NCBI GenBank assembly: GCA_020634115.1
Contig: JACKCH010000011.1
Coordinates: 620,001 to 684,000 of the forward strand
Reading direction: 5' to 3'
Origin: Anaerolineaceae bacterium
GTDB taxonomy: Bacteria > Chloroflexota > Anaerolineae > Aggregatilineales > Phototrophicaceae
Length of the DNA: 64,000 nt
The position numbers and the translations under genes were made by a program. The notes beneath the pieces are model-generated. The model saw only the letters and a program-made list of their open reading frames with translations, was not told the origin of the DNA and did no database searches. Below, in pieces: positions 34,368 through 44,478 of the stretch (positions within the stretch are counted from its first letter, which is position 1; each line of letters opens with the position of its first letter).

Positions 34368-37300
34368 TTGATTTCGACACGGTCTTTACACATCAATCGT
34401 CCCCTGGTGGGGCTGGTGATCGGGTCGCTGCTGCTGACCCTGCTGCATGACGGGCCGCTATATGGCAGTTTCGCTGCCCTGGTGCTCACGGTTGCCAGCC
34501 AGGTCTATCTGCCCGGCTTCCTGGTGGCGCGGGCGTTGGGGAAAACCGGCGGTCATTGGGTCGTGCGGTTCGCCTGGGCACTGGCCTGCGGGTTAAGCCT
34601 GACGATCATCCTGGGCGCGGCCTTTCGCCTGCTCAACAGCCCGGTACTGGTTTACCTGCTCCTCCTGCATGGCGTGATGCTGATTCTGACTGTTATCCCG
34701 GTTTCCGCTCAGTCCGATTCCAACGAAACCGGCCTCTCTCGTGCTGCTCTGCCGTATTACGCGGTTGTGACGTTGGCGTGCCTGGTGGCGGTGGGCGTCA
34801 CCTATGAAAGCCGCTACCGCTTCTTCGGCTTTGAGGATCAGGCCGTGTTCATCTCCCAGGTGGATTGGCTGGCGAATAATCCCGGCGAACAGATTAACGA
34901 CTTACCGCTGCGTTCCCGGCAGATTGGCGTGCTGAATGGCGACACCCGCAACGATTCCGACGGTTGGACGTACACCCACGCTGCCTGGGTGTGGACGAGC
35001 GGTGTCCCGGCGGCGCAGTTGTTGTGGTACGACATTGACCCGCTGTTCGTGTGGGTCGTGCCGCTGCTTTTCTTCGCGCTGGCGTACACCCTGACCGGGC
35101 AGGAGAGCGCCGGGGCATGGAGCGCGTTAGCCGTCGTGGTGGTCGGGCTGCTCACCTTCGATAACCTGACCTATAACCCCAGTTATTCCAGTTTCGGGCG
35201 CTTCGCCCTGTTTGAAGTGAGCACCCTGCGCCAGGCTTCCATCACATTTATGCTACCGCTGGGGCTGCTGGCGGGGTTATCCTACCTGAAATCCGTCAGC
35301 CGTCGTGGCCTGTTCCTTACGCTGCTGATGGGACTGGCGCTGGCGATCATGCACCCCTTCCAGGCAACCATCTTCGCCGTCAGCATGGGCGCCACCGGGG
35401 CGCTCATCATGCTGGCTCATCCCAGCCGGAAAACCATCAGGATGATTCTCCCGCTGTTTGCCGTGCTGCTGGTCGTCCTGTCGCTGCCGGTGGTGCAGCG
35501 CCTCAACCGTTCCGGGCTGAGTGCCGTAGACAGCTTCGCCGACGATTCAGAGACGGGCGACACCGGGCAATCCGCCATCGCCGCACATGGCTTCCTGCTG
35601 GTGGAAGGGCTGCCGCTGGTGGGTGACACCTACATCATGCAGCCGGATATGGTGTTTTATCATCCCGTGATTCTGGTAGCGGTGGTGCTGGGACTCCTGT
35701 TTGGCTGGGGCTGGCGGCGAAATCTGGCGGCGCAGTACCTTTTCGCGGTAACGGCTGCCGGACTCATCATCTTCTTTGTGCCGGGAGTCACCGAACTGTA
35801 CGTGAAAGTCGCGTCCTGGGTCGGCATCCAGACCACCGTCTTTCTGCTCCCGGTGGTGCTGGCCTACGGCCTGAGCATTGACCGGGTATTCCGAGTTATC
35901 ACAACTCGTAAACCGGGCTGGGAACATCCCCTCGCGGCAGGGGCGGCGCTGGTGAGCGCCCTGCTGCTGGTCGTGCTGCTCTACGAACCGTTCCCACTGG
36001 CGGCCAGCCCGCGCGACCAGATCAACGCCTACAACGAGATTCAAGGGCTGCGCCGGGAACGCCCCGAACAGGCAGTGCTGATTGAGTATTTGCGAACAGT
36101 GCTGTCGCCGGATACGCGGGCGGTGATCCTGTCGCCCTATGAAACCGCCAATATCATTGTGGAGGATATTTTCAACACCCTGACTACCGGGGGACGCGCC
36201 AGCCGGAACACGGCGGCGGCGGGCGATAAACGCTTTTTCACCCTGAGCGACATCCCCGCGCCCTGGTTGGATACCGCCGACCTGGACTACCTGCAAAAAT
36301 GGGGCGTGACCCATATCGTGCTGCGGGCGAGCGATACCCGTTTGCCGCAGCTACGCTTGCAGCCGGAACGCTTCCCATTCCTGGGCGAAGTAGCGGGCTA
36401 TGAAGTGTTTGCTGTGGAACAGGCACAGCTTGAGCCGACTCCGCTGGATGACCTGTTCGCCCGGATGAACGCGACTTATGCCGAAGGAGCAGCGCCCACC
36501 CGCTGGGGGCGGGACGGCTTCAACCTCATCATACCGGGTAGCCCGGAACGCTGGGATGCACTCGTCGCAGCGTGGGAAAACCAGCCGGAAAGCGACCTGT
36601 CCCGGTTAGGGATGGCTCTATCCGCGACGCTGGCTGGGAATGATACGCTGGCACTGCCAACCTGGGATGCCCTATACGCACAGTACCCAGCGATAAGCCT
36701 CTACGCGAATGGCGCGGCCTCAACTGCCCAATACCTCACGCCCGGCGCGGAGAATATCGCCCCGCTGCTGGCGAACCTGGACAGCGCGGATACGACGGCG
36801 CAAGTCCTGGCGGCGCGGAGTCTGCTCACCGGGACGTTCTTCTATCTTCTCAGCCCGGAACAACTGGACGCGGTACTCGCCGTCACCGAGGCCGAGCCGG
36901 TGACGTGGGGGCATCTGGCGGATTTCGACCAGCCCGACGCGTTGCGTAAACGGGTTTCGCTGCTGATGAACGCCGGACGGTGGGATACAGCGCGGATGTG
37001 GCTGGATCAACTCCCGGCTATCGAAATCAGCCCAGCGGACATGCTGGCATCGGCGGCCATGCTGCTCGTCCAGGGCGACGTGGACGGGGCGCTGGCCTAC
37101 CTGCAACCGGCGACGGATGACGACTGGCTGGCCGGGAAACGCTACTGGCATCCTGATCGTTGGGAGCAAGGCAAGAACCTGCCGGAACAGGCCTATTACC
37201 TGCTGCTGGGCGAACAAGCCCGCCGGGCGGGAGAGTGGGCGCAGGCCGAATCCCACTATCAACAGGCCATTGCCGCCGGAGCAGAGGTGGCCGGGAAGGT

Positions 37301-38198
37301 GTTCCTGGCGCAGCTCTGGCAGGAAAGCGGTAAGACTAGCGAAGGCGAAACCCTGCTTCAGGACATGGAGATTAGCTGGCTGGCAGCGCATGACTCGCCG
37401 CTGCCGGAACTCGAATCGCTGCTCACGCTGGCCGATACCGGGGCGCTTTACGCCATGCAGCCCGCCGTCACGCGGGACGATGAAACGACGCTCACAGTCT
37501 GGGCGACGTATGGTGGGGTCAAGCCACATGGGAACGCCTATCCGATACAGGACTGGCGGATACAGGTGGTGAACCCGGCGGATGGAGCGCTGTTGGCGCA
37601 GGTTGATACTCCGGCCTGGTTCGTGGATGGGACGTTGATTCGCCTATCGGTGGATATTCCAGTCAGCTTAGATGATCTGCCGGAACTGACTGCGGCGGTG
37701 GTCGTCATTCAGCCGCGTTACGATAACGCCGTGACGGCGGGGGAAGCCTTCGCTAACGTGGTTCTCAACCGCCCGGATTCAGCCATCATCCCCCCGGATG
37801 CAATTCCAGCAGGGTTACTGTTTGGTGAACACATTTCGCTGGCTGCTTATCGCTTTGAGCCGGGCGACGACCAACTGACCGTGACCCTGTATTGGGAGAC
37901 CGACACACCACTAGCAGATGATTACCAGGTGTTCGTGCATGTCGTGGGGGCGGACGGTCAGCCAGTGGCGCAGCAGGACGGCACGCCAGTGGATAACCGT
38001 TACCCGACGGGCCAGTGGCGCGTGGATACGGTCATCGCCGACTCACACACCTTGACGTTCGATGCACCGCTGCCACCCGGAACATACCGGGTGCTGGCGG
38101 GGTTGTACCGCCTGCCGGAGGCCGTGCGCCTGCCGGTTACGCCCGCCGGGGAGCAGGTCGAAAATGACGCCGTGATTCTGGGGGTGTTGGAGCGGTAG
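34368..38198 (+). CDS. Very large membrane protein with soluble repeat-rich C-terminal half
   Basis: 1276 aa. The start is probably the TTG at 34368, after CCGGAGA. The first ~550 residues hold about 14 membrane helices, as in large GT-C or polysaccharide-type membrane proteins. The part from about 560 to 700 looks like the external domain of such proteins (DTRAVILSPYETANIIVEDI). Residues ~780-1020 are helical, TPR-like (EQARRAGEWAQAESHYQQAI), and the end (about 1040-1270) is beta-rich. It diverges from the GT-C gene at 34247. A role in surface glycan assembly is likely, the exact reaction unknown. Confidence 0.65.
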   Translation: MISTRSLHINRPLVGLVIGSLLLTLLHDGPLYGSFAALVLTVASQVYLPGFLVARALGKTGGHWVVRFAWALACGLSLTIILGAAFRLLNSPVLVYLLLLHGVMLILTVIPVSAQSDSNETGLSRAALPYYAVVTLACLVAVGVTYESRYRFFGFEDQAVFISQVDWLANNPGEQINDLPLRSRQIGVLNGDTRNDSDGWTYTHAAWVWTSGVPAAQLLWYDIDPLFVWVVPLLFFALAYTLTGQESAGAWSALAVVVVGLLTFDNLTYNPSYSSFGRFALFEVSTLRQASITFMLPLGLLAGLSYLKSVSRRGLFLTLLMGLALAIMHPFQATIFAVSMGATGALIMLAHPSRKTIRMILPLFAVLLVVLSLPVVQRLNRSGLSAVDSFADDSETGDTGQSAIAAHGFLLVEGLPLVGDTYIMQPDMVFYHPVILVAVVLGLLFGWGWRRNLAAQYLFAVTAAGLIIFFVPGVTELYVKVASWVGIQTTVFLLPVVLAYGLSIDRVFRVITTRKPGWEHPLAAGAALVSALLLVVLLYEPFPLAASPRDQINAYNEIQGLRRERPEQAVLIEYLRTVLSPDTRAVILSPYETANIIVEDIFNTLTTGGRASRNTAAAGDKRFFTLSDIPAPWLDTADLDYLQKWGVTHIVLRASDTRLPQLRLQPERFPFLGEVAGYEVFAVEQAQLEPTPLDDLFARMNATYAEGAAPTRWGRDGFNLIIPGSPERWDALVAAWENQPESDLSRLGMALSATLAGNDTLALPTWDALYAQYPAISLYANGAASTAQYLTPGAENIAPLLANLDSADTTAQVLAARSLLTGTFFYLLSPEQLDAVLAVTEAEPVTWGHLADFDQPDALRKRVSLLMNAGRWDTARMWLDQLPAIEISPADMLASAAMLLVQGDVDGALAYLQPATDDDWLAGKRYWHPDRWEQGKNLPEQAYYLLLGEQARRAGEWAQAESHYQQAIAAGAEVAGKVFLAQLWQESGKTSEGETLLQDMEISWLAAHDSPLPELESLLTLADTGALYAMQPAVTRDDETTLTVWATYGGVKPHGNAYPIQDWRIQVVNPADGALLAQVDTPAWFVDGTLIRLSVDIPVSLDDLPELTAAVVVIQPRYDNAVTAGEAFANVVLNRPDSAIIPPDAIPAGLLFGEHISLAAYRFEPGDDQLTVTLYWETDTPLADDYQVFVHVVGADGQPVAQQDGTPVDNRYPTGQWRVDTVIADSHTLTFDAPLPPGTYRVLAGLYRLPEAVRLPVTPAGEQVENDAVILGVLER

Positions 38199-38363
38199 CA
38201 GGGATAACGCAGATTCTAGATTCAATACGGATTGGACTTTCGCCAAAATCGCTTGGATTCGGTAAAATCAGCAATCATTTGCAGGAGGGGTACTCGCAAA
38301 ATCTGAGTCAGAAACCACAGTCTCGGCGCTCTTTAGCTATCTCATTTTCGAGAAGGAAGCGGA

Positions 38364-39047
38364 ATGTTCTCTGACAAGATGATCGAAGCATATACTGACT
38401 GGCAAGCATGGTTACATGACTATTTAATTGCGGATCGCGCGGTCAATCTGCATTTCTATATTTTCGAGCATACCAAGCTGGCAAATAGTCTTGCAGAACA
38501 AAAAGAACGCAATGTGCTTGATGTCGGTTGCGGTGGCGGACAAACGCTTCTCCGCTTGAAAACGCTTCATCCTCAGCTTCAGCTAACGGGTATTGATCTC
38601 TCAGCATCACAAATCAATCGCGCACAACAGCGGGCTAAAAAACAGAGATGTTCAATACAATTTGAGGTTGCCGATGCTGAGGCTCTCCCTTTTCCTGATG
38701 CGTGCTTTGATGTGGTTTACAGCTTCGGATCAGTCAAACACTGGCCCAATCCGCTGCAAGGCATTTCCGAATGCTGGCGCGTTCTCAAAGCAGGTGGTGA
38801 ACTGTTATTGACAGACGGCACCTCAGACGCCACACGCAAACAAGTTCTCAGTTTCTACGAAATAGCAGGTTTCCCAAACTGGCTTAAATCGCCAGCGGTA
38901 GCACTTGTATCGCGGCTTATTGTGCGTCCTGCCCGTCCATTGGCCGTGTATGAGGAGATTGCCACTCAATTAGGGATGCCAGCCCAAACGGTGACATCCC
39001 CTTCATATATGCCAGCTTTTCTATTCCACACCTGGAAACCAAGCTAA
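38364..39047 (+). CDS. SAM-dependent methyltransferase (class I)
   Basis: 227 aa, ATG after AGAAGGAAGCGG. Motif I is VLDVGCGGGQT (about residues 52-62), the acidic end of strand 2 is TGIDLSASQ, and motif IV/post is DVVYSFGSVKHWPNPLQGIS. This is the UbiE/Methyltransf_11 type, acting on small molecules or lipids. The gene is more AT-rich than its neighbours and lies between a large membrane protein and a kinase gene. The substrate cannot be predicted. Confidence 0.8.
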   Translation: MFSDKMIEAYTDWQAWLHDYLIADRAVNLHFYIFEHTKLANSLAEQKERNVLDVGCGGGQTLLRLKTLHPQLQLTGIDLSASQINRAQQRAKKQRCSIQFEVADAEALPFPDACFDVVYSFGSVKHWPNPLQGISECWRVLKAGGELLLTDGTSDATRKQVLSFYEIAGFPNWLKSPAVALVSRLIVRPARPLAVYEEIATQLGMPAQTVTSPSYMPAFLFHTWKPS

Positions 39048-39086
39048 CATCAAGACTCAATCTTCATCCACTGCTTCTGCCCGCCA

Positions 39087-40826
39087 TTACCCCGCTGTCG
39101 GGGCTTTCGTCCGCAGCGAGTCGAGGATCATCTGGAAAGTCGGCACGAGCGAATCGCCCAGGCTGTCGGCGGAATACACCTGAATCACCGCCAGATACGG
39201 GTCGCGTGCGATATAGAACACGTCCATTTGGCCGGGTGGGAACGGCGGTTCGCTGGCGCCATCCAACCGAAAACTGCGACGCAGCGTGCCATCCGGCGCG
39301 GTGAGTTCATCAATCAGCGCGATATGCGGGTCGTTATCCAGGTATTTCGCGTCAAACTCACGGGCAGCCCGGCGGAAGCTGTCAATGCTGTGGACATCCG
39401 TTTGCAGCAGCGCCAGCACCAGGAAGGCATCGCCGGACTGAGGCTGCCAGATAAACAGATGCCAGGGGTCTTCCGACTGGTCGAAAAATGTCCAACTCGC
39501 GGGGACAGAAAGCGAAAATTCCTCGTCGGAGACAATCGTTGAATTGTTGAACGGCGTGGGCGTCCCCAATACCATCGCCATCTCCGTAACCGGGATTTCC
39601 TGGGGCGTCATGCCAGGGACAATCACCAGCGCCGCTACTACGATGATGGCGACCACGACCACCAGCGCGATAATCATTGGCAGCGGCGAACGGCGCGGCT
39701 CTGGAATCATATACCCGGTACCGGTCTGAGGTACGCCATAGCCCCCAGTAGGGGGTGGCGTCATGTAACCGGGCGTGGGTGGCGGCGTGCCATAGCCTCC
39801 AGTGGGCGGCACATACGTCTGTCCGCCTTCCTGAACACCATAGCCTCCGGTGGGTGGTGGGGTCATGTAACCGGGTGTGGGCGGTGGCGTACCATAGCCT
39901 CCGGTAGGGGGCGGCGTCATCCGCGGTGCTGAACTCGGCGCAATCGTGGGCATGTCATCATATGGCTGCGTAGCAATACCAGATGTGCCGCCTTTTAATG
40001 CCTCACTGAAGGACTTCGCCATTTCTCCGGTGGACGCATAACGGGCGTTCGGGTCTTTCGCGGTGGAACGCTGGATGACTTCTTCCACACCCGCCGGGAC
40101 ACCCTGACGGAACATGCTGGCGGGTGGCACGGGTTCGTTAATGTGCTTGAGCAGCAACCCCATCGGGGTTTCGGCCTGGTACGGTTCGCGCCCGGTGATG
40201 AGTTCAAATAGCACAATCCCCATCGAGTAAATGTCAGAGCGAGCATCGAGCGGCAGACCGTTAGCCTGTTCGGGACTCATGTAGGCCGGGGTGCCGATAA
40301 TCGCGCTGCCAGTCAGGTTGCTGCCCAGTACGCGGGCGATGCCGAAGTCGGAAAGATAGGCATTCCCGTTTTCATCCAGCATCACGTTGCCGGGTTTGAG
40401 GTCACGGTGGATGATACCCTGTTTGTGGGCATAATCGAGCGCATCCGCGATCTGCCGGAACGGTTTTTCCAGGCTGTGCAGGTCGGGAACACCGCGCCGT
40501 ACCATCTGCGCCATGCTCCCGCCGGAAAGATAGCGCATGGCGATATACGGCACATCTTCCGCCTTGCCATACTCATAAATCGGCAGGATGTGGGGGTGTT
40601 CCAGGTGGGCGATCACGTCCACCTCACGCTCGAAGCGTTCAAAGAAGCCGGGGTCATGCAGGAAGTGGCGGGGCAGCACCTTCACCGCCACGATGCGATT
40701 CATCGAAAGCTGACGCGCCCGGTAGACCGTTGCCATCCCGCCGCGCCCGATTTCTTCCAGAATCTCAAATTTGCCCAGCGTTTTACCGATCAATTCATCT
40801 TTCGGTTGGTTTGTCTGCTCGCTCAT
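39087..40826 (-). CDS. Transmembrane Ser/Thr protein kinase, PknB type
   Basis: 579 aa. A kinase domain covers about residues 15-275: GRGGMATVY (P-loop), AVKVL (Lys), HRDLKPGNVML (catalytic loop), SDFGIARV (DFG) and SPEQANG. A Tyr/Gly/Pro/Thr-rich linker with repeats (GYGTPPPTPGYMTPPPTGGY) follows, then one membrane helix (LPMIIALVVVVAIIVVAALV), and an external ~150-residue domain beginning FSLSVPASWTFFDQ, of PsbP-like type. It probably signals envelope state into the cell. FHA proteins, such as that at 22314, are the usual readers of such kinases. Confidence 0.9.
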   Translation of the reverse strand: MSEQTNQPKDELIGKTLGKFEILEEIGRGGMATVYRARQLSMNRIVAVKVLPRHFLHDPGFFERFEREVDVIAHLEHPHILPIYEYGKAEDVPYIAMRYLSGGSMAQMVRRGVPDLHSLEKPFRQIADALDYAHKQGIIHRDLKPGNVMLDENGNAYLSDFGIARVLGSNLTGSAIIGTPAYMSPEQANGLPLDARSDIYSMGIVLFELITGREPYQAETPMGLLLKHINEPVPPASMFRQGVPAGVEEVIQRSTAKDPNARYASTGEMAKSFSEALKGGTSGIATQPYDDMPTIAPSSAPRMTPPPTGGYGTPPPTPGYMTPPPTGGYGVQEGGQTYVPPTGGYGTPPPTPGYMTPPPTGGYGVPQTGTGYMIPEPRRSPLPMIIALVVVVAIIVVAALVIVPGMTPQEIPVTEMAMVLGTPTPFNNSTIVSDEEFSLSVPASWTFFDQSEDPWHLFIWQPQSGDAFLVLALLQTDVHSIDSFRRAAREFDAKYLDNDPHIALIDELTAPDGTLRRSFRLDGASEPPFPPGQMDVFYIARDPYLAVIQVYSADSLGDSLVPTFQMILDSLRTKAPTAG

Positions 40827-40938
40827 ATGGCTTTCCAGGTTGTTTGCGATTTCTTCCCACTATACGCCAGCACGCCCCCCGCCGCAAGTAAACTTTGGTC
40901 TCTGCCCAAGGCGGTTGCAGCAAAATGAAAACCTCCCG

Positions 40939-41075
40939 TTTGGTGTGCTGTTGGCCTTTTGACCCCCTCTCAATCTCCCCCGCCAGCGGGGGCGACTTGT
41001 TGGCTCCGCTTGACCAGTCCCTGCCCCGTTTACGGGGAGGGTTAGGGAGGGGTCAGAAAAGCCATTTTGCGCCAG
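40939..41075. repeat. Dispersed GC-rich element, family C, copy 1
   Basis: A palindrome-like element bounded by GACCCCCTCT and GGGAGGGGTC, with flanking TTGGTGTGCTGTTGG and GAAAAGCCATTTTGCG. The same order of blocks occurs at about 59160-59330, so it is a non-coding repeat family. It lies between two genes. Confidence 0.65.
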
Positions 41076-41105
41076 ATAAAACGATTACCCTGGGTTTTCG
41101 TCTCG

Positions 41106-42641
41106 TTACTCCCCGCTGGGCTGTTCCCCGAAAGTCTGCCCGTTGGTGAAATAGGCCGCGTCCGGCGCGAGGGTGTAGTAGGCCATCTGGTAGCCGGATG
41201 GCGCTTCGGCAGTCTGTAACGGCACGTCGCTAAAGGCGTCTAATTCCTGGTCGAAAACCGCTACCTGCCAGTCCTCACCGGGGGCTAGCCCCAACGATTC
41301 TGCTGTCACCGGCTCTCCCACAAACGCCACTGTGGACGCCTGCCCCTGGTCAATTTCCCACTTTGCGCCCAGCGTGAACTGGATGTAACGGTATTCGGGC
41401 AGGTAGTATTCCGCGAAACGCCAGTTGCCCGCCAGCAGGACGGTATTCTCCGGTTGGAAATTCTCGCGTACTGCTTCGATCTGACCGCGCATCAGGGCAT
41501 CATGTTCGCGCAGGGTGTTATAGGTCAGCAGCTTCGGCCCGTTATCACCGAGCGGGAAAGTCGGCCCAACCACGAAAATCCCCGCGCCGATCAGCGCGAA
41601 CAGCCCCACCGCGACCCGCAGCGCCAGCGGGCGTGAGTCCAGCAGCCGCCGCAGCCCTTCCGCACCCAGCAGCAGCAGCGCGGGCAGGAAAACGAACGTC
41701 AGTCCTTGCTGCCCCATGTGGATAACGACATAGAACGCCATCGCGGGCGCAATCCACAGCGCGATAAACCAGAATTTGCGACTTCGCAGCAGCGCCATTG
41801 GTTTCCGCAGGTAGACCAGCCAGTACAGCAGCGGCAGTGCCGCCAACGACAGGCCATACAGCGTGTAGGGGATCAGTTTCACCAGGTTACGCTGCAAACC
41901 GAACAGCCCTGCCCCGGCCAGCAGCGACGTGGTATCGAAGAACGAGGCGGAATACGCGCTCGACCCGGCCATATAAGTCTGGAAGCCACCGCTGTAGGCC
42001 ATGAGCGGCAGAAACCAGATCATGGTCGTGACCGCGCCCAACACAGCCATCTGAATCAGGCGGACAATCCCCAGACGGTACGAAGCGAAGAGCAGCAGCG
42101 GCCCCAGGAACAACAGCGTTTGCTGTCGGAAACCGCCCACCAGCGCCAAATACACCGTCGCCCACCACAGCCAGCGGGTTTGCCCGTTCATGATCTGGTA
42201 GAACAGGTAGACCGCCAGCAGCACCGTGAACATATCCAGCGTGTGCGGCAGCGCGATTTCCCCGTAGAACCAGAACAACGGGCTGGCGATCAGGAACACA
42301 GCGGCGATGATGCCGGTGACGGTGTTAAACATCGCCCGCCCCAGGTAGAACAGCACCACGACGGACAACCCTGAACTCAGGATGCTGATGAACAGCATCG
42401 TGGCCTGGGGTTCACCGAAGACCGGGTTTAAGACCTGCCCCAGCGCGACATAGACGATGTAACCGGGGAACTGTGGCGCACCCGCCAGCACGTTATACTC
42501 GCGGATGCCGAACGCCATGTTCACCGAGTCCCAGTGGTAGAGATACTGGCTCTGGAACGGGAGACGGGTGAGGATGGTGATGACGAACAGCCCCAACGCC
42601 AGCCAGTGAATGCGGTTGGTAGATGCGGTTGATTGACTCAT
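41106..42641 (-). CDS. GT-C type membrane glycosyltransferase, family unresolved
   Basis: 511 aa from the ATG at 42641, which touches the stop of the gene upstream (TAATATG). About 11 membrane helices. The first loop has YHWDSVNMAFGIREY and then APQFPGYIVYVALGQ, as in GT39/GT-C family proteins. The C-terminal ~100 residues are external. Cotranscribed with the similar gene at 42643-44181; together they look like a pair for building a surface glycan. Acceptor unknown. Confidence 0.65.
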   Translation of the reverse strand: MSQSTASTNRIHWLALGLFVITILTRLPFQSQYLYHWDSVNMAFGIREYNVLAGAPQFPGYIVYVALGQVLNPVFGEPQATMLFISILSSGLSVVVLFYLGRAMFNTVTGIIAAVFLIASPLFWFYGEIALPHTLDMFTVLLAVYLFYQIMNGQTRWLWWATVYLALVGGFRQQTLLFLGPLLLFASYRLGIVRLIQMAVLGAVTTMIWFLPLMAYSGGFQTYMAGSSAYSASFFDTTSLLAGAGLFGLQRNLVKLIPYTLYGLSLAALPLLYWLVYLRKPMALLRSRKFWFIALWIAPAMAFYVVIHMGQQGLTFVFLPALLLLGAEGLRRLLDSRPLALRVAVGLFALIGAGIFVVGPTFPLGDNGPKLLTYNTLREHDALMRGQIEAVRENFQPENTVLLAGNWRFAEYYLPEYRYIQFTLGAKWEIDQGQASTVAFVGEPVTAESLGLAPGEDWQVAVFDQELDAFSDVPLQTAEAPSGYQMAYYTLAPDAAYFTNGQTFGEQPSGE

Positions 42642-42642
42642 A

Positions 42643-44181
42643 TTAGTTTGCGCCTTCCATGTGCTTGAGTGCTGCCGCCTCCCGGCGGTCACTGTGCCGG
42701 GTTAGCCAGCCGGGTAACAGGAAACCAATCGCGCCGGCCACAACCAGCAGCGGGACGAGACTCAATAGGCCATGCAGCCCGACAATCGTGCCGTAGTTAC
42801 GGGCAATGTCGCCGTTCAGGATATTAGGCAGCGAGTATTCAAATAGGGGATTCTGGTAGACCTCCGGCGGGAATGCCTGGCCGCCAATCGTCTGAATCCA
42901 CACGTTCAGGGCGGACAGCGTCACCAGGATAGTCACCGCCACCACGCCCAGGCGATTCTTGAGCCATTCATCCAGCACGAAGATGATCGGCAGCGCCAGG
43001 AAGGGGAGCATCGGCACCAGGTAGCGCGGGCCGACGGTGTTGCCGCCCCACCACATCACGCTGGACGAGTTAAACAGCAGGAAATAGGCCACGACGCCCG
43101 CCAGCAGCACCGTGACGCTGCGCTGCTTGTGCCGCCGCCATATGATGAAGAAGCCCGGCACAGCCAGGATCAGCACGGGTGACAGGAACAGCAACCCGCG
43201 ATAGACGCCAAACAGTAGGTTCGTCATTGTCCCCAGGTTGGGCACGGTCAGGCTCAGGAAGCCCTGGTCGTGGACGTTCTGCCACAGTGTCGAGTAGCTG
43301 TAGCCCACCGGGATCGGCGTCTGGAAGATGGCGTAGTTATAGGCCGCGAAGATCAGCCCCAGCGGGATCGCCCCCAGCACGACCCGGTAGAGCGCCAGTC
43401 GGTTCGGCATCACATAGACCGCCCACAGGAAGATCAGCGCCAGCGCGATGACTACCGGGTATTCCGTCACCACCGTCAGGCTGAACAGGAAACCGGCCAG
43501 CCAGAGCCAGCGCAGATTCGCGCCTTCATAGATCACCCGCCACAGCAGGTAGAAGCCGACGAACGCGCCAAAGGCCGCCATCTGGTGCTGGTAGAGGACG
43601 TTGCTATAGGCAAAGGCCGGTGTCGCCAGCCCATAGATCAGCGCCAGGAGGAAAGCATAGCCATCTCGGTTGATAAACCGCGCCGCCAGCAGGAAAAAGA
43701 CGACGCCCATCAGCGCAGAGGGAACGGCCATCGCAAAGAAGGTCATGAACGTGAGCGCCATGCCCTCGTACACGGCGTTGGCGCGAATGCCTTCGCCTTC
43801 TGGGTTGAGCGTGTCACTGAACGCGCCCAGCCCCTTGCCGCTGTTGATGAAATTTTCGATAGGGGGCAGCGCGGCGACGGCCTTAAACACCACGTAAAAC
43901 GGCAGCGCGGCCATAGACGGCCCGATAGACTTATCGGTGTAGTAATGCCCCTGGCAGGTGTCGCTCGCCAGGTCATACGGGCCGGGGAAACACGCTTTGT
44001 CGCCGGTGTTTTGCTGGTAATCGTCAATATACAGCACGCCCTGATCGCCGATGGCATACACCAGGTCGGCGCGGGAGTTCGCGCCCCAGTCCGCCCAGCG
44101 GGGCATGAAGTAGCCGGTGCAAACCAGCAGAATCAAAAAAAGCGTGATGGCATAGGCTTGCCGGGATGGGGGTTTGGACAT
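42643..44181 (-). CDS. Polytopic membrane protein, GT-C-like
   Basis: 512 aa from the ATG at 44181 (GAGGTG upstream). About 11 membrane helices, with a large first loop containing DQGVLYIDDYQQNTGDKACF and HYYTDKSIGPSMAALPFYV, and a late segment NTVGPRYLVPMLPFLALPII common to this class of putative glycosyltransferases. The stop is immediately followed by the start of the next glycosyltransferase gene, so both are one operon. The catalytic role is inferred from the fold and context. Confidence 0.65.
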   Translation of the reverse strand: MSKPPSRQAYAITLFLILLVCTGYFMPRWADWGANSRADLVYAIGDQGVLYIDDYQQNTGDKACFPGPYDLASDTCQGHYYTDKSIGPSMAALPFYVVFKAVAALPPIENFINSGKGLGAFSDTLNPEGEGIRANAVYEGMALTFMTFFAMAVPSALMGVVFFLLAARFINRDGYAFLLALIYGLATPAFAYSNVLYQHQMAAFGAFVGFYLLWRVIYEGANLRWLWLAGFLFSLTVVTEYPVVIALALIFLWAVYVMPNRLALYRVVLGAIPLGLIFAAYNYAIFQTPIPVGYSYSTLWQNVHDQGFLSLTVPNLGTMTNLLFGVYRGLLFLSPVLILAVPGFFIIWRRHKQRSVTVLLAGVVAYFLLFNSSSVMWWGGNTVGPRYLVPMLPFLALPIIFVLDEWLKNRLGVVAVTILVTLSALNVWIQTIGGQAFPPEVYQNPLFEYSLPNILNGDIARNYGTIVGLHGLLSLVPLLVVAGAIGFLLPGWLTRHSDRREAAALKHMEGAN

Positions 44182-44249
44182 CAATACACCTCAGATCAAC
44201 TTGTGTTCTGGCTGTTATTCTAGCCTTGCAACCCTTTCGGCGAAATAAC

Positions 44250-44384
44250 GCCAGTTAAGCCCTCACCCCCTCGTTCCCCCTCTCTCGACCACCGCTACGC
44301 GGCTAGGAGCGGGGAATGAAAAACCCGTGCGGCACGGCTTGTAAGTCCCTCGCCCTGAGGGAGAGGGATTTAGGGTGAGGGTTC
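44250..44384. repeat. Dispersed GC-rich element, family B, with short terminal inverted repeats
   Basis: It starts GCCCTCACCCC and ends CCCTGAGGGAGAGGG then TTAGGGTGAGGG, so its ends are inverted copies. The end block recurs at 6815-6865 and 46751-46789. It looks like a small non-autonomous mobile element. Confidence 0.6.
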
Positions 44385-44385
44385 A

Positions 44386-44478
44386 TCACCCCCCCAGCTT
44401 CCCCCGCACCAGCGCAATATTCCCATCCACCGTCTGCGCTACCAAATGCACCGTGCCGATCTCAGCGTAAATCACCCG
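44386..44478 (-). pseudogene. 3' end fragment of an unknown gene
   Basis: A minus-strand frame of about 30 codons reads VIYAEIGTVHLVAQTVDGNI then ALVRGKLGG and a stop at 44386. It has the look of a genuine protein end but no beginning: upstream it is cut off where plus-strand fragment sequence begins. Confidence 0.35.

Noticed and set aside
39720..39915. Repeats in the kinase gene as a possible CRISPR or mobile repeat
   Set aside because: They encode the Tyr/Gly/Pro/Thr linker of the kinase in frame, so they are protein repeats.
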